From: Deltaproteobacteria bacterium | Lineage (GTDB): Bacteria > Myxococcota_A > UBA9042 | Direction: 5' to 3' | DNA: 64,000 nt | Assembly (NCBI GenBank): GCA_016875335.1 | Contig: VGRO01000001.1 | Span: 79,955-143,954 of the forward strand | Part shown: positions 51,630 to 60,623 of the stretch, in pieces | How the letters are laid out: every line of letters starts with the position of its first letter | Numbering within the stretch: the first letter of the stretch is position 1 | Made by a program: the position numbers and the translations under genes | Notes under the pieces: generated by a model | Seen by the model: the letters and a program-made list of their open reading frames with translations, nothing else | What the model was told of the DNA's origin: nothing | Database searches by the model: none

Positions 51630-51656
51630 CAGCAGTATGAACAATGGGGGGGATCG
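51630..51656 (+). repeat. Dispersed TGAACAATGGGG repeat, copy 16
   Basis: AT-rich left flank ATTAATATCAGCAGTA, core TGAACAATGGGG, seven G, then ATCG with one GATC. Confidence 0.87.
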
Positions 51657-51787
51657 CTCAAGGAGGCGGAAGCGCCAGTGTCCGACCCCGCAGGCACGGC
51701 TGGCGCGCCGAGTCTGCCCCTTTGCGCGGGATGCGCCTATACTGCGCGGCCCTGCGCGTTCGGCGCGCGCTTCGAAGCAGGCGACCC

Positions 51788-52945
51788 ATGGACCTCACGC
51801 TGCAAGATACCCACCAGATGATTCAGGAGACGGCCAAGGCCTTCGCAGACAAGGAGTTGCTGCCGGCAGCGCAAAAGATCGACAAGGAGGGAGTCTTTCC
51901 GTCCGAAAAGGTGGCCAAGATGGCGGCGCTCGGCCTGATGGGGATGGCCGTGCCCGAGCAGTACGACGGCGCCGGGCTCGACACGCTCGCCTATGCCCTC
52001 GCCATGGAGGAAATCAGCCGCGGCTGTGCATCATGCGGCGTCATCATGAGCGCGCACAACTCGCTGGTGTGCGACCCCATCAAGCTGTTTGGCAACGCCG
52101 ACCAGAGGCGTCGATTCCTGCCGCCGCTCGCCACCGGCCGCCGCATTGGTTGCTTCGCGCTGAGCGAGCCCGGATCGGGTTCGGACGCCGCCGGCATGCG
52201 CACCACGGCGATCCGCGACGGCGACCACTACGTCGTCAACGGCACCAAGAACTGGATTACCAATGGCCAGGAAGCGCAGACATGCGTGCTCATCGCCCAC
52301 ACCAACCCGGCCGAGCGCCACCGCGGCATCAGCGCCCTGGTCGTCGACCGGCTGGAGTCGCCGTACGGCATCGGCAAGGTCGAGGACAAGTTCGGCATCA
52401 AGGGTAGCTCGACCACCAGCTTGGTATTCGAGGACACGCGGGTGCCGGTCGCCAACCTGCTCGGTCAGGAGGGCGACGGTTTCAAAGTGGCGATGGTCAC
52501 CTTGGATGGGGGCCGCATTGGCATAGCTGCCCAGGCGCTTGGCATCGCGCGCGTCGCCTTCGAGGAGGCCCTTCGCTACAGCCGTGAGCGCTCGGCCTTC
52601 GGCAAAGTCATCGGCGACTTCGGCGCCATCCAGGAGATGTTGGCCGACATGGCGACCGACATCGAGGCGGCGCGCTTGCTCATCTGGCGGGCAGCGACGG
52701 CCAAGGATGCCGGGCAGAAGTACGGCAAGTTCTCGGCGATGGCCAAGCTCCATGCCAGCGAGACGGCGGCACGCGTCTGCCACAAGGCGCTGCAGATTCA
52801 CGGCGGCTACGGCTACGTCAAGGACTACAACGCCGAACGCCATGTGCGCGATGCACGCATCACCGAGATCTACGAGGGCACGAGCGAGATCCAGCGCTTG
52901 GTCATCGCCCGTGAAACCCTGAGCGAATACGCGGCGATGGCGTAG
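51788..52945 (+). CDS. Acyl-CoA dehydrogenase (first of three)
   Basis: 385 residues from ATG 51788 (MDLTLQDTHQMIQETAKAFA). Acyl-CoA dehydrogenase domains in order: helical N-domain; beta middle domain with IGCFALSEPGSGSDAAGM (FAD/acyl contact) at about 120 and NGTKNWITNG at about 155; helical C-domain with LQIHGGYGYVKDYNAERHVR, then [15 protein letters not shown] holding the catalytic Glu. Length and motifs fit short/branched-chain enzymes (SCAD, IVD, 2-methylbutyryl-CoA type). It oxidises acyl-CoA to enoyl-CoA, passing electrons to ETF. First gene of an operon with two paralogues and a B12-binding protein. Confidence 0.93.
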   Translation: MDLTLQDTHQMIQETAKAFADKELLPAAQKIDKEGVFPSEKVAKMAALGLMGMAVPEQYDGAGLDTLAYALAMEEISRGCASCGVIMSAHNSLVCDPIKLFGNADQRRRFLPPLATGRRIGCFALSEPGSGSDAAGMRTTAIRDGDHYVVNGTKNWITNGQEAQTCVLIAHTNPAERHRGISALVVDRLESPYGIGKVEDKFGIKGSSTTSLVFEDTRVPVANLLGQEGDGFKVAMVTLDGGRIGIAAQALGIARVAFEEALRYSRERSAFGKVIGDFGAIQEMLADMATDIEAARLLIWRAATAKDAGQKYGKFSAMAKLHASETAARVCHKALQIHGGYGYVKDYNAERHVRDARITEIYEGTSEIQRLVIARETLSEYAAMA

Positions 52946-52959
52946 GCGGAGCCGACAGT

Positions 52960-54102
52960 ATGCAGTTCGAGCCCAACGACGCTGATCTTCGCATCACCGA
53001 ACTCGCCCGGTCCGCCGCGCGCGACCATCTGGCCCCACGTGCGATGCAGACCGATGCAGGCGTTTTTCCAGCTGAAAACATCGGCGCGCTCGGGTCAATT
53101 GGGCTGCTCGGCATCAAGATCGATCGCCACTACGGTGGGTTGGGTGGCAGCAACCTGGCATACGTGCTGGCGATTCGCGAACTTGCCGCGCAGTGCGCCT
53201 CGACGACCGTCGCAGTGGCCGTGACCAACATGGTCGCCGACATGATCGCCCGCTTCGGCACCGACGACCAGAAAGTTCGGCACCTTCGCAACCTGGTCAG
53301 CGGAGCGTACCAGGCCGGCAGCTTTGCGCTGTCGGAGCCCGGAGCAGGGTCCGACGCCGCAAGCCTGCAAACCCGCGCGGAACGGCGCGGCGACGACTGG
53401 GTGCTGAACGGCACCAAGCTGTGGATCACCTCCGGCGACGTCGCGGGCGTGACGCTGGTGATGGCCAAGACCGATCCCGGCAAGGGCGGGCGCGGCATCA
53501 CGGCGTTCCTGGTCGAACCGGGCACTGCGGGCTTCTCGGTCGGGCGCCATGAGGAGAAGCTCGGACTGCTCGGGAGTAGTACGGTTTCACTGGCTTTCGA
53601 GGACGTGGTGGTGCCGGACGCTGCGCGGATTGGTGCCGTGGGTCAAGGTTTCGAGATCGCCATGACGGCCCTGGACGGCGGTCGCTGCGGCATCGGCGCG
53701 CAGGCCAGCGGCATGGGCTACACCGCGCTGCGCGAGACCAGTCGCATTCTGTCCGCGCGGGCAGGCCAGGACAAGGCACTTGGCACCGATCAGAACGCGC
53801 AGTTCCGGTTGGCAGATATGGCCGTGCGCCTCGACGCGGCGTGGTTGCTGGTGCAGCGCGCCGCGTGGTTGCGCGACCAGGGCAGCAAGATGACCAAAGA
53901 GGCCGCGATGGCCAAGGTCGCCGCGAGCGAGGCCGCCAATTTTGCCTGCCAGACCGCGATGCAGTTGGCCGGGCCGGATGCGTTCGACGCCGGCAGCACG
54001 ATTGCGCGGGTGTGGCGCGACGTGCGCGTCAGCCGCATCTACGAAGGGACGAGCGAGATCCAGCGGTTGGTGATCGCGCGCAGCTTGGCCGCCGCCCTGT
54101 GA
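52960..54102 (+). CDS. Acyl-CoA dehydrogenase (second of three)
   Basis: 380 residues from ATG 52960, 14 nt after its paralogue. The same three-domain order: [19 protein letters not shown] at about 120, [14 protein letters not shown] at about 150, [20 protein letters not shown], and the intact catalytic [16 protein letters not shown] near the C-terminus. The usual HGGYGY loop is replaced by [19 protein letters not shown], suggesting a different substrate from the first enzyme. Likely role in branched-chain amino acid or fatty acid catabolism, given the B12-binding neighbour. Confidence 0.91.
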   Translation: MQFEPNDADLRITELARSAARDHLAPRAMQTDAGVFPAENIGALGSIGLLGIKIDRHYGGLGGSNLAYVLAIRELAAQCASTTVAVAVTNMVADMIARFGTDDQKVRHLRNLVSGAYQAGSFALSEPGAGSDAASLQTRAERRGDDWVLNGTKLWITSGDVAGVTLVMAKTDPGKGGRGITAFLVEPGTAGFSVGRHEEKLGLLGSSTVSLAFEDVVVPDAARIGAVGQGFEIAMTALDGGRCGIGAQASGMGYTALRETSRILSARAGQDKALGTDQNAQFRLADMAVRLDAAWLLVQRAAWLRDQGSKMTKEAAMAKVAASEAANFACQTAMQLAGPDAFDAGSTIARVWRDVRVSRIYEGTSEIQRLVIARSLAAAL

Positions 54103-54121
54103 TTCCGAGCGAGGTGAACCG

Positions 54122-54574
54122 ATGAGCGACACGAACGCCGCCACCCACAACCTTTCGCGCCGCGGCCGCGTGCTGGTCGGCAAGGTCGGTTTGGACGGCC
54201 ACGACCGCGGCGCCAAGGTGGTGGCCCGGGCCTTGCGCGACGCGGGTCTCGAGGTCATCTACACCGGCCTGCACCAAACGCCCGACATGATCGTGCACGC
54301 GGCCATCCAAGAGGACGTGGACATTGTCGGGTTGTCGATCCTGTCGGGCGCGCACAACACGCTGGTGCCCAAGGTCATCGAGGGCCTGCGGGCGCGCGGT
54401 GCGGGCGACGTGGCGGTGTTCGTCGGCGGCATCATTCCCGACGGCGACCTGCCCGGGCTCAAGGCGGCAGGGGTGGCCGCGGTTTTCACTCCCGGCGCTT
54501 CGCTGGATGCCATCGTGGTGCAGGTCCGCAACTGGTTGGCCGAGCGTGGCATTGCGTTGGTCGATAGCCAGTAG
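54122..54574 (+). CDS. B12-binding small protein, methylmalonyl-CoA mutase C-terminal type
   Basis: 150 residues from ATG 54122, with GAGGTGAACC upstream. It is a stand-alone cobalamin-binding domain: [20 protein letters not shown] with the D-x-H-x-x-G motif (His ligates cobalt), [16 protein letters not shown] (SxL), and [20 protein letters not shown] (GG). In split acyl-CoA mutases this domain is a separate subunit next to the TIM-barrel subunit. No catalytic subunit gene lies in the window, so it must pair with one encoded elsewhere or serve another role. Its position between acyl-CoA dehydrogenases points to propionate or branched-chain acyl-CoA metabolism. Confidence 0.9.
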   Translation: MSDTNAATHNLSRRGRVLVGKVGLDGHDRGAKVVARALRDAGLEVIYTGLHQTPDMIVHAAIQEDVDIVGLSILSGAHNTLVPKVIEGLRARGAGDVAVFVGGIIPDGDLPGLKAAGVAAVFTPGASLDAIVVQVRNWLAERGIALVDSQ

Positions 54575-54588
54575 CGTGTGAGGTCGCC

Positions 54589-55707
54589 ATGCGTTTCGAT
54601 CCCACCGAAGATCAGCGCCTTGTCGTCGGGGGCGTTGCCAAGCTTGCGCGGTCCTTGCGCGCCTCAGCTGCTCGCCGCGACGCCGAGGGCGCGCCGGACC
54701 CAGCAGCCTTGGCCGCCATGCGCAGCCTGGGGGCCTTCGGCTTGCTCGTCCCCGAATCCGCCAACGGTCTGGCCGTCGATGCGGCAACGTGGGTGTTGGC
54801 GCTGCAAGAAATCGCCGCCGCCGACGCAGGCCTGGCCCTCGGTGTCGCCGAACACGGGCTTGCGGCGCGCCTGATTGCCGTGTGTGGCGATTTGCCACTG
54901 GCCAAGGCCGCAGCCGAGGGCCGCGCGCTCGGCTGCATCAGTCTTGCGGGGCCGCACAACCACTTGGACGACGATTCGCCGGGCCTTGCTGCAACGTTGA
55001 CGGACGGCGCATGGCAGTTGTCGGGCGCCACCGGCTGGGCTGCGCTGACCCTGCGCGCCGAGTTCGCCATCGTCCGCGCGAGACCTGCGGGAGCGCTTTT
55101 GCACGTCGCGCTGGCTGGGACAGGTGTCGTGCGCTCCAGGCTGGATCGCCAACTGGGCCTGCGCGCTTCAGCGGGTGGAGCGATGCAGTTCGACGGCGCA
55201 GCCGCCCGCTTGTTGCCCTGTAACGCCGACGCCGAGGTCGCGAACCTGCGGGCCTGGCTGGCCCTGTCCATCGCGGCCATTTCCGTTGGCGTCGCTCGAG
55301 CGGCTGCCGTGGCGGCAGGCCGCTACGCAGACGAACGCATCCAGTTTGGTGCGCCGATCTCGAGGCTACAGCCGGTGCAGTGGCACGTCGCCAACAGCGC
55401 GCTGGACATCGATTCCGCGGCGCTCTTGGTCGGCAGGGCGGCTGCGCTCGTCGATCGCGACGGCGCTGCCCCGCGACCCCTGACTCCGGCCACGACCGCG
55501 GCCATCTGGCAGGCCAAAGCCGCCGCGGGCACTGCCGCCGTGCAGGTGAGCGACCGCGCCATCCAGATCCACGGTGGCTATGGGTACACGCGCGATTTCC
55601 CAGTGGAGCGCGCGTACCGCGACGCGACGCTGCTGCAGGTATTGCACGGAACGCCGAGCGCCGTGAAGGTGCGCACAGCCCAGTGGTTGGCCAGCCAAGC
55701 GGCGTGA
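54589..55707 (+). CDS. Acyl-CoA dehydrogenase homologue lacking the catalytic glutamate region
   Basis: 372 residues from ATG 54589, 14 nt after the B12 gene. The acyl-CoA dehydrogenase fold is clear at the C-terminus: VSDRAIQIHGGYGYTRDFPV and ERAYRDATLLQVLHGTPSAV. In its paralogues the last segment is IYEGTSEIQ with the catalytic Glu; here it is VLHGTPSAV, so the usual base is absent. The N- and middle domains are also diverged (GCISLAGPHNHLDDDSPG in place of the SEPGxGSD loop). It may be a non-catalytic partner in a heteromer or use another base. Last gene of the operon. Confidence 0.83.
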   Translation: MRFDPTEDQRLVVGGVAKLARSLRASAARRDAEGAPDPAALAAMRSLGAFGLLVPESANGLAVDAATWVLALQEIAAADAGLALGVAEHGLAARLIAVCGDLPLAKAAAEGRALGCISLAGPHNHLDDDSPGLAATLTDGAWQLSGATGWAALTLRAEFAIVRARPAGALLHVALAGTGVVRSRLDRQLGLRASAGGAMQFDGAAARLLPCNADAEVANLRAWLALSIAAISVGVARAAAVAAGRYADERIQFGAPISRLQPVQWHVANSALDIDSAALLVGRAAALVDRDGAAPRPLTPATTAAIWQAKAAAGTAAVQVSDRAIQIHGGYGYTRDFPVERAYRDATLLQVLHGTPSAVKVRTAQWLASQAA

Positions 55708-55711
55708 TCGG

Positions 55712-56227
55712 CTACATACAGTTGGCTGCGAGGCATTTGGCCAGATCTTCGACCTTGCCCTTGGTGCCGGGCGACGCGCTGCCGATGCAGCTTGCGCGGC
55801 ACGGTGTGTCCTTGCAGGCGACGTAGCACGTGACGACCTTGAGGCATTCCGGGTCCTGATTGCACGCAAAACCCTGCATGGGGCACTGCTGGACCGCGCA
55901 GGAGGTCAGGCACGCCGAATCGGTGGCGCCGCACACCGGCTTGGCGTCGGCAATGGCTTCCATTGCCGTTTCCGCCGCAACCTCAGCCGCCGCAGCCTCG
56001 TGGCCTTGCGCGTCCTCGGCGGCACCGGCGACGTCTTCGACGCTGCCTTGTGCGCTGTCCGCCGCGCGCGCAGCGCCCCCCCGGGTGCAGCGCCCCCCCA
56101 CGCACGCCCACCCGGGTGCGCACTGGTCAGTCGCCGAGCATGCATACGTGTAGCTCTGCACCGGCACGGATGAATTGCACGCCCATGTGGCTGCAACGGC
56201 GGCCAGCCACCTGCAACGGGTGCCCAT
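55712..56227 (-). CDS. Cys-rich lipoprotein of unknown function
   Basis: 171 residues from ATG 56227, sharing one base with the upstream stop (TGATG). The N-terminus MGTRCRWLAAVAATWACNSS is a short signal peptide with lipobox TWAC. CSATDQCAPGWACVGGRCTR is a typical Cys-rich cap, then an Ala/Glu linker (~45-95), then six-plus Cys in CGATDSACLTSCAVQQC, CNQDPECLKVVTCYVACK and CRASC. No function recognised. It is cotranscribed with the TPR-type gene and convergent with the acyl-CoA dehydrogenase operon. Confidence 0.7.
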   Translation of the reverse strand: MGTRCRWLAAVAATWACNSSVPVQSYTYACSATDQCAPGWACVGGRCTRGGAARAADSAQGSVEDVAGAAEDAQGHEAAAAEVAAETAMEAIADAKPVCGATDSACLTSCAVQQCPMQGFACNQDPECLKVVTCYVACKDTPCRASCIGSASPGTKGKVEDLAKCLAANCM

Positions 56228-57153
56228 CAGAACCACCCCGCCAATGCCAAGCCCTCGGGCCACGCCGCGACGTGCACGCGCGGTCTGGTTGCCTCGTCGC
56301 CCGACCCCATCCACCACAGCAGGCCCGCCAGCGCCAGCGCGCCGCCCGCCCCCGTTGCCGCTGCCGCCCACGTCTTGCGCCGGCCGATGGCGTCCGCGCG
56401 CTCGAAGGCCGAGCGCTGCGTGGTTCCGGTGACCCAGCCGTCGTCATTGCGCCGGTCGGTGTCGCCCTGCAACGCACCGTCGTCGGCCACCGCCAGGCCG
56501 AGCGCGATGCCGCCGCCGACGGCCACCGCGCCACCCATTGCCGCCAGCACCCACGGGCCACGCAGGGGCCGCGGTGTCGGTGCAACCACGGCCGGCGCGG
56601 CCACGGCAGGCGGTGCCGACTCTTGGGGCGCCGCCTCGCGCCCTGGCGTTGGCGCCTGTGGTTTTGGCGTGGGAGTGGGTGACGCGGACGCTGGCGAGGT
56701 CGGCGCTGGCGCTGCGGGTTGTGGGGGCGGGACTGCGGCGGGTGGCGCCGGCGCGACGTCCACCGGTCTTTGTGCGGCCACATGATCGCGCAACCGAGCG
56801 GCGCGCAGGCGGGCCTCTTCGCGCGCCCCGGCGTCGGTCTCGACGGCGGCGCACGCTTCGTAGCGTTGCAACGCCTCGCGGAAACGGCCTGCCCGGTCCC
56901 AGGCGCGGGCGGCGTTGAAAAGCAGCGCCGGACGCCTGGCCAGTTCGTAGGCGCGGTCATACAGTTGCGCCGCGAGTTCGAAATCGCCCGACTTGTAACG
57001 GCGGGCTGCTGTTTCGGCGATCGACTCAGCTTCCGCGGTGGCCGCCGCCGGCTTGGCCGCCTGTGCGGACGTGGGCGTCCATGCGGCGATTGCGCCCGCC
57101 AGGGTGACGGTGGCCAGCGTCCACCTTCCAGAATTGCGCGTGCGGTGTCGCAC
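56227..57153 (-). CDS. Exported TPR protein with proline-rich linker and two membrane spans
   Basis: 308 residues from GTG 57153 with a signal peptide (LATVTLAGAIAAWTPTSAQA). Residues ~45-115 form two or three TPR-type helices (AARRYKSGDFELAAQLYDRA, LLFNAARAWDRAGRFREALQ, YEACAAVETDAGAREEAR). A Pro/Ala linker (~125-195) follows, then two hydrophobic segments (PWVLAAMGGAVAVGGGIALG, GAGGALALAGLLWWMG) around a polar loop. This layout (TPR, linker, two spans) is frequent in Myxococcota. Probably a periplasmic scaffold; partner unknown. Confidence 0.75.
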   Translation of the reverse strand: MRHRTRNSGRWTLATVTLAGAIAAWTPTSAQAAKPAAATAEAESIAETAARRYKSGDFELAAQLYDRAYELARRPALLFNAARAWDRAGRFREALQRYEACAAVETDAGAREEARLRAARLRDHVAAQRPVDVAPAPPAAVPPPQPAAPAPTSPASASPTPTPKPQAPTPGREAAPQESAPPAVAAPAVVAPTPRPLRGPWVLAAMGGAVAVGGGIALGLAVADDGALQGDTDRRNDDGWVTGTTQRSAFERADAIGRRKTWAAAATGAGGALALAGLLWWMGSGDEATRPRVHVAAWPEGLALAGWF

Positions 57154-57787
57154 ATCACCCCCCGTGCCTGCCCGCGAGCGATGGTAGGGCGCCGCTGCGC
57201 CGCTTGTCCAGCGCCGGTGGACCCTCGGCCCGCGCCATTGCGCTGCAATTGACGTTGCTGGCCGCGTCGCCGGGCCTGGTGGCCCCGACGGACAGTGCGA
57301 CCGACCTGGGCGTCTCTGCGGCTGCCGGCTGGGTGTCGGCGCACGAGGCCATGGCGACCGCGACAGCCACGCGCGCAGCCGTGAAAGAGAGCAACAAATC
57401 AGATGCATGACGAGGTTCGCCGCGGCGTCGCGGCTGCACGCTCCCGCACAGCGATGGAGCCGGGCGCGCCTCCCTGCGCAGGCCGAGGGCACCCCGGGGC
57501 AAAGCCCTGCTCGACGCTTGGGTTGATTGCCTCCAGCGGGACATCGCGTCGCCCGTGCGCCCCGGCACGCCCAGGTCGCGCCGCGCGGATTGCGGCTCGC
57601 TGTCATCGCTTGGCCACGACACGGGCGAATGGCGCTTGATCTCGATCCGGCCCCGGCGTAACGTCGCCGCCAGCCCGACGTCGGCGCCACCCTCGGGCGA
57701 GTCCTCGCGCTGGCGCGGCACGCGCGCCGCCCGCGTTTCCACCCGCGCCGATCCGGCCGCGCTGCCGGTGCCCAGTTGGAGGAGCCC
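57154..57787. other. Divergent intergenic region without a convincing gene
   Basis: 634 nt between the TPR gene and the EF-G paralogue. Short plus-strand frames at 57204-57410 and 57403-57639 lack family features or good ribosome-binding sites. No repeat copy, tRNA or strong hairpin was noticed. Presumably it contains both promoters. Confidence 0.45.
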
Positions 57788-59830
57788 ATGCCCACCAAAT
57801 CGCCATCGTCGCCCCGTGTGGCTGCGCTCGTCGGCCCTTACCTGGCCGGCAAGACGTCGCTGCTCGAGGCGTTGCTGCACCACGCGGGGGCAACTGCGCG
57901 CAAGGGCAGCGTCAAGACCCGCGACAGCGTCGGTGACGCCTGCATGGAGGCCCGCGCCCGCGGCATGTCCACGGAACTGTCGATCGCCTCGTGCGAATAC
58001 CTCGGTGAGTCGTGGACGTTCGTCGACTGCCCGGGGTCGGTGGAGTTCCAGCAGGACGGGCTGAACGCCCTGCAGGTCGCCGACATCGCCGTGGTGGTCG
58101 TCGACCCCGAACCAGCCAAGGCTCTGTGCGCCGCGCCGATCCTCAAGCTTTTGGACGAGCGCAAGGTGCCGCACGTGCTCTTCATCAACAAGTGTGACCA
58201 GCAAGGCGTAGGCGGCAAGATCAACGAGCTGTTGTCAGCGCTGCAGTCGGTCAGCGACCGGCCACTGGTGCTGCGCGAACTGCCCATCAAGGAGGGCGCC
58301 AATATCACCGGGTTCGTCGACCTGGTCAGCGAGCGCGCGTGGGGCTACAAGCCGCACGAAGACGCTCAGCTGGCCAAGATGCCCGACGGGGTGCTGCCGC
58401 AAGAGGGCGATGCCCGCCGCGAGATGCTCGAACACCTCGCCGACTTCGATGACCACCTGATGGAGGAATTGCTCGAGGACATCGCCCCGGCGACCGAAGA
58501 AGTGTACGCCAACCTCACCCGCGATCTGGCCGGCGATCTCATCGTGCCGGTCCTTTTCGGCAGCGCCGAGGAAGATCACGGCATCCGGCGTCTCTTCAAG
58601 ATGCTGCGCCACGAGGCACCCGGCGTCGCTGAAACGGCGGCCCGCCTCGGCGTCGCCGACGAGCCAGTGATCGTGCAGGTATTCAAGTCCGTGCACGCCC
58701 AGCACATCGGCAAGCAGAGCATTGCGCGCATTTGGCGCGGAGAAGTGCAAGACGGCCAGTTCCTCGGGCCCAACCGGGTCAGCGGCGTGCAGCGGCTGTT
58801 TGGCGCGCAGCAGAAGAAGCAGGCCAAGGGCGGCGCGGGCGAGGTGGTCGCGCTTGGTCGCATGGACGACGTGCAAACGGGACAGGCGCTGGCGCCGGGC
58901 CGGCTGGTGCCGCACCCGTGGCCCGCACCGATGCAGCCGTGTTTCAGTTTCGCCGTCAAGACCTTCAAGCAGGGCGACGACGTCAAGCTCGGCACGTCGT
59001 TGCTCAAGATCTCCGAAGAGGATCCCTCGCTGCGCTACGAGCAGTCGGCGGAGACCCACGAGATGGTGCTGTGGGGCCAGGGCGAGATCCACCTGCGCAA
59101 TGCCATCGAGCGGCTCAAGAACCGCTTTGGCGTCGAGGTCAAGGCCGACCGCGCACAAATCCCGTACAAGGAGACGCTGCGCAAACCGGTGATGAACCAG
59201 CACGGCCGCTACAAGCACCAAACCGGCGGCCATGGCGCGTTCGGCGACGTGTACATCGACATCAAGCCGGTGGCGCGCGGTCAGGGCTACAGCTTCAGCG
59301 AAACCGTGGTCGGCGGTGCCGTGCCTCGCCAGTTCTTTTCGTCGGTCGACAACGGTGCCCGCGAATTCTTGAAACAGGGTCCGCTCGGCTTTGAGCTGGT
59401 GGACATCGCCGTCACGCTGACCAACGGCAGCTACCACGCGGTCGATTCGAGCGACATGGCGTTCAAGGCCGCCACGCGCATCGCCATGACCGAGGGCACG
59501 CCGCTCGGCGCTCCCGTTCTGCTGGAGCCAGTGGTCACGGTCGAGGTCAGCGTGCCAAGCGACTACACCGCCCGCGCCCAACGCATGGTCACCGGTCGCC
59601 GTGGCGGGCAGATCCAGGGCTACGACGCCAAGGCCGGCTGGAACGGCTGGGACGTCGTCAACGCCCTGGTCCCGTTGGCCGAGATCGCTGATCTCATCCT
59701 CGAACTGCGCTCGCTGACCATGGGCGTGGGCTCGTTCACCTGGGCGTTTTCGCACCTGGCCGAGCTCGACGGGCGCGAGGGCGAGCAAGTGGTCAAGGCC
59801 CGCAAGGCGGCGCTCGGCGCGGCCAGTTGA
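57788..59830 (+). CDS. EF-G-like translational GTPase paralogue
   Basis: 680 residues from ATG 57788 (MPTKSPSSPRVAALVGPYLA), with GGAGG upstream. Domains follow EF-G order: G domain with P-loop LVGPYLAGKTSLLEALL, switch I-like ARARGMSTELSIAS, G3 VDCPGSVEF, G4 INKCD; domain II around IGKQSIARIWRGEVQDG; domains III-V with MVLWGQGEIHLRNAIERL, TGGHGAFGDVYI, and VTVEVSVPSDYTARAQRMVT. The G3 His of classical EF-G (DTPGH) is Ser here, as often seen in EF-G2-like paralogues that are not canonical translocases. Possible roles are ribosome recycling or stress translation. It precedes a DUF2490 gene. Confidence 0.87.
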   Translation: MPTKSPSSPRVAALVGPYLAGKTSLLEALLHHAGATARKGSVKTRDSVGDACMEARARGMSTELSIASCEYLGESWTFVDCPGSVEFQQDGLNALQVADIAVVVVDPEPAKALCAAPILKLLDERKVPHVLFINKCDQQGVGGKINELLSALQSVSDRPLVLRELPIKEGANITGFVDLVSERAWGYKPHEDAQLAKMPDGVLPQEGDARREMLEHLADFDDHLMEELLEDIAPATEEVYANLTRDLAGDLIVPVLFGSAEEDHGIRRLFKMLRHEAPGVAETAARLGVADEPVIVQVFKSVHAQHIGKQSIARIWRGEVQDGQFLGPNRVSGVQRLFGAQQKKQAKGGAGEVVALGRMDDVQTGQALAPGRLVPHPWPAPMQPCFSFAVKTFKQGDDVKLGTSLLKISEEDPSLRYEQSAETHEMVLWGQGEIHLRNAIERLKNRFGVEVKADRAQIPYKETLRKPVMNQHGRYKHQTGGHGAFGDVYIDIKPVARGQGYSFSETVVGGAVPRQFFSSVDNGAREFLKQGPLGFELVDIAVTLTNGSYHAVDSSDMAFKAATRIAMTEGTPLGAPVLLEPVVTVEVSVPSDYTARAQRMVTGRRGGQIQGYDAKAGWNGWDVVNALVPLAEIADLILELRSLTMGVGSFTWAFSHLAELDGREGEQVVKARKAALGAAS

Positions 59831-59834
59831 TCGC

Positions 59835-60545
59835 GTGAGGGACGTCGCGCAGACACGCACCTGGCTTTCAGTCCTGTGGCTCGCCGTTGCGACGGTGCCT
59901 TCGGGTCCTGCCTACGCCGAGTCGTTTGCGCACAGCGCGCAGGCGTGGGCTGGGGCGTTCTTCCAAGGGCCGCTGCGCGGCGACCTGTTTTTCCAGGGCG
60001 ACCTGCACTACCGCGTCTCCGATCAGGGGGCGCCGGCGACCGCCATCGTCCGACCCGCGATCGGCTGGCTGCTGGCGCCCGGCGTCACCGTCACGTTGGG
60101 TTATGCCTACACGCCTTCGTGGCCAGCGCCCGGCGTCAAGGCGGTGGGCGAGCACCGCGCCTGGCAACAAGCACAAATCGACCAGCCGGTGCTCAACGGG
60201 GCGCTGCGCGTGCAATGGCGGTCGCGGTTGGAACAGCGGTCGCGGCCCGCGACCAGTGAGGCAGTTGGCCTGCGCTTCCGCCAGTTCGTGCGGTGGACCC
60301 GGCCGCTAGGCGAACGCTGGCTGCTGACCGCTTGGGACGAAGTGTTCGTCGGCCTGAACCGCACCGATTGGGGGCAGTTGCTGGGGTTCGACCAGAACCG
60401 CGTGTTCATTGGCATCGGCGCCCACGTGGTGCCAATGACCTTCCGGGTCGAGGCCGGCTACTTCAACCTCGCGCGGCGCACGCCGCCGGGCAAAGCGGAC
60501 GGGATGATCCACGCGGCGATGGTCAACCTCTTCGTCAATTGGTGA
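59835..60545 (+). CDS. DUF2490-family outer-membrane beta-barrel protein
   Basis: 236 residues from GTG 59835, 4 nt after the previous stop. A signal peptide (LSVLWLAVATVPSGPAYAES) precedes a beta-rich domain: FFQGPLRGDLFFQGDLHYR, IVRPAIGWLLAPGVTVTLGY, RVQWRSRLEQRSRP, FRQFVRWTRPLGERWLLTAW and FRVEAGYFNLARRT. It ends VNLFVNW with an aromatic terminus. The pattern RxRxExR..........LRyrlrl matches DUF2490. Function of the family is unknown; location is probably the outer membrane. Confidence 0.8.
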   Translation: MRDVAQTRTWLSVLWLAVATVPSGPAYAESFAHSAQAWAGAFFQGPLRGDLFFQGDLHYRVSDQGAPATAIVRPAIGWLLAPGVTVTLGYAYTPSWPAPGVKAVGEHRAWQQAQIDQPVLNGALRVQWRSRLEQRSRPATSEAVGLRFRQFVRWTRPLGERWLLTAWDEVFVGLNRTDWGQLLGFDQNRVFIGIGAHVVPMTFRVEAGYFNLARRTPPGKADGMIHAAMVNLFVNW

Positions 60546-60623
60546 GTTTCGGGCCGCGACGTGTCCGCAGCTGGCCGCGGGCTGCGGCCGACGAAGGCGA
60601 TGGGCGATCGCCCCCCTCGATCG

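Larger units (their letters stand above)
51275..51787. other. Divergent gap with three dispersed repeats before the acyl-CoA dehydrogenase operon
   Basis: 513 nt without a supported gene. It holds three direct plus-strand repeats at ~130-nt spacing. The spacers share TGTCCGA motifs with the 4.7-kb cluster. A TATACT at 51738-51743 may be the -10 of the acyl-CoA dehydrogenase operon, with no clear -35. Confidence 0.6.

Noticed and set aside
57204-57639. Two short plus-strand genes between the TPR gene and the EF-G paralogue
   Set aside because: No ribosome-binding site, no recognisable sequence, and they overlap each other in different frames.
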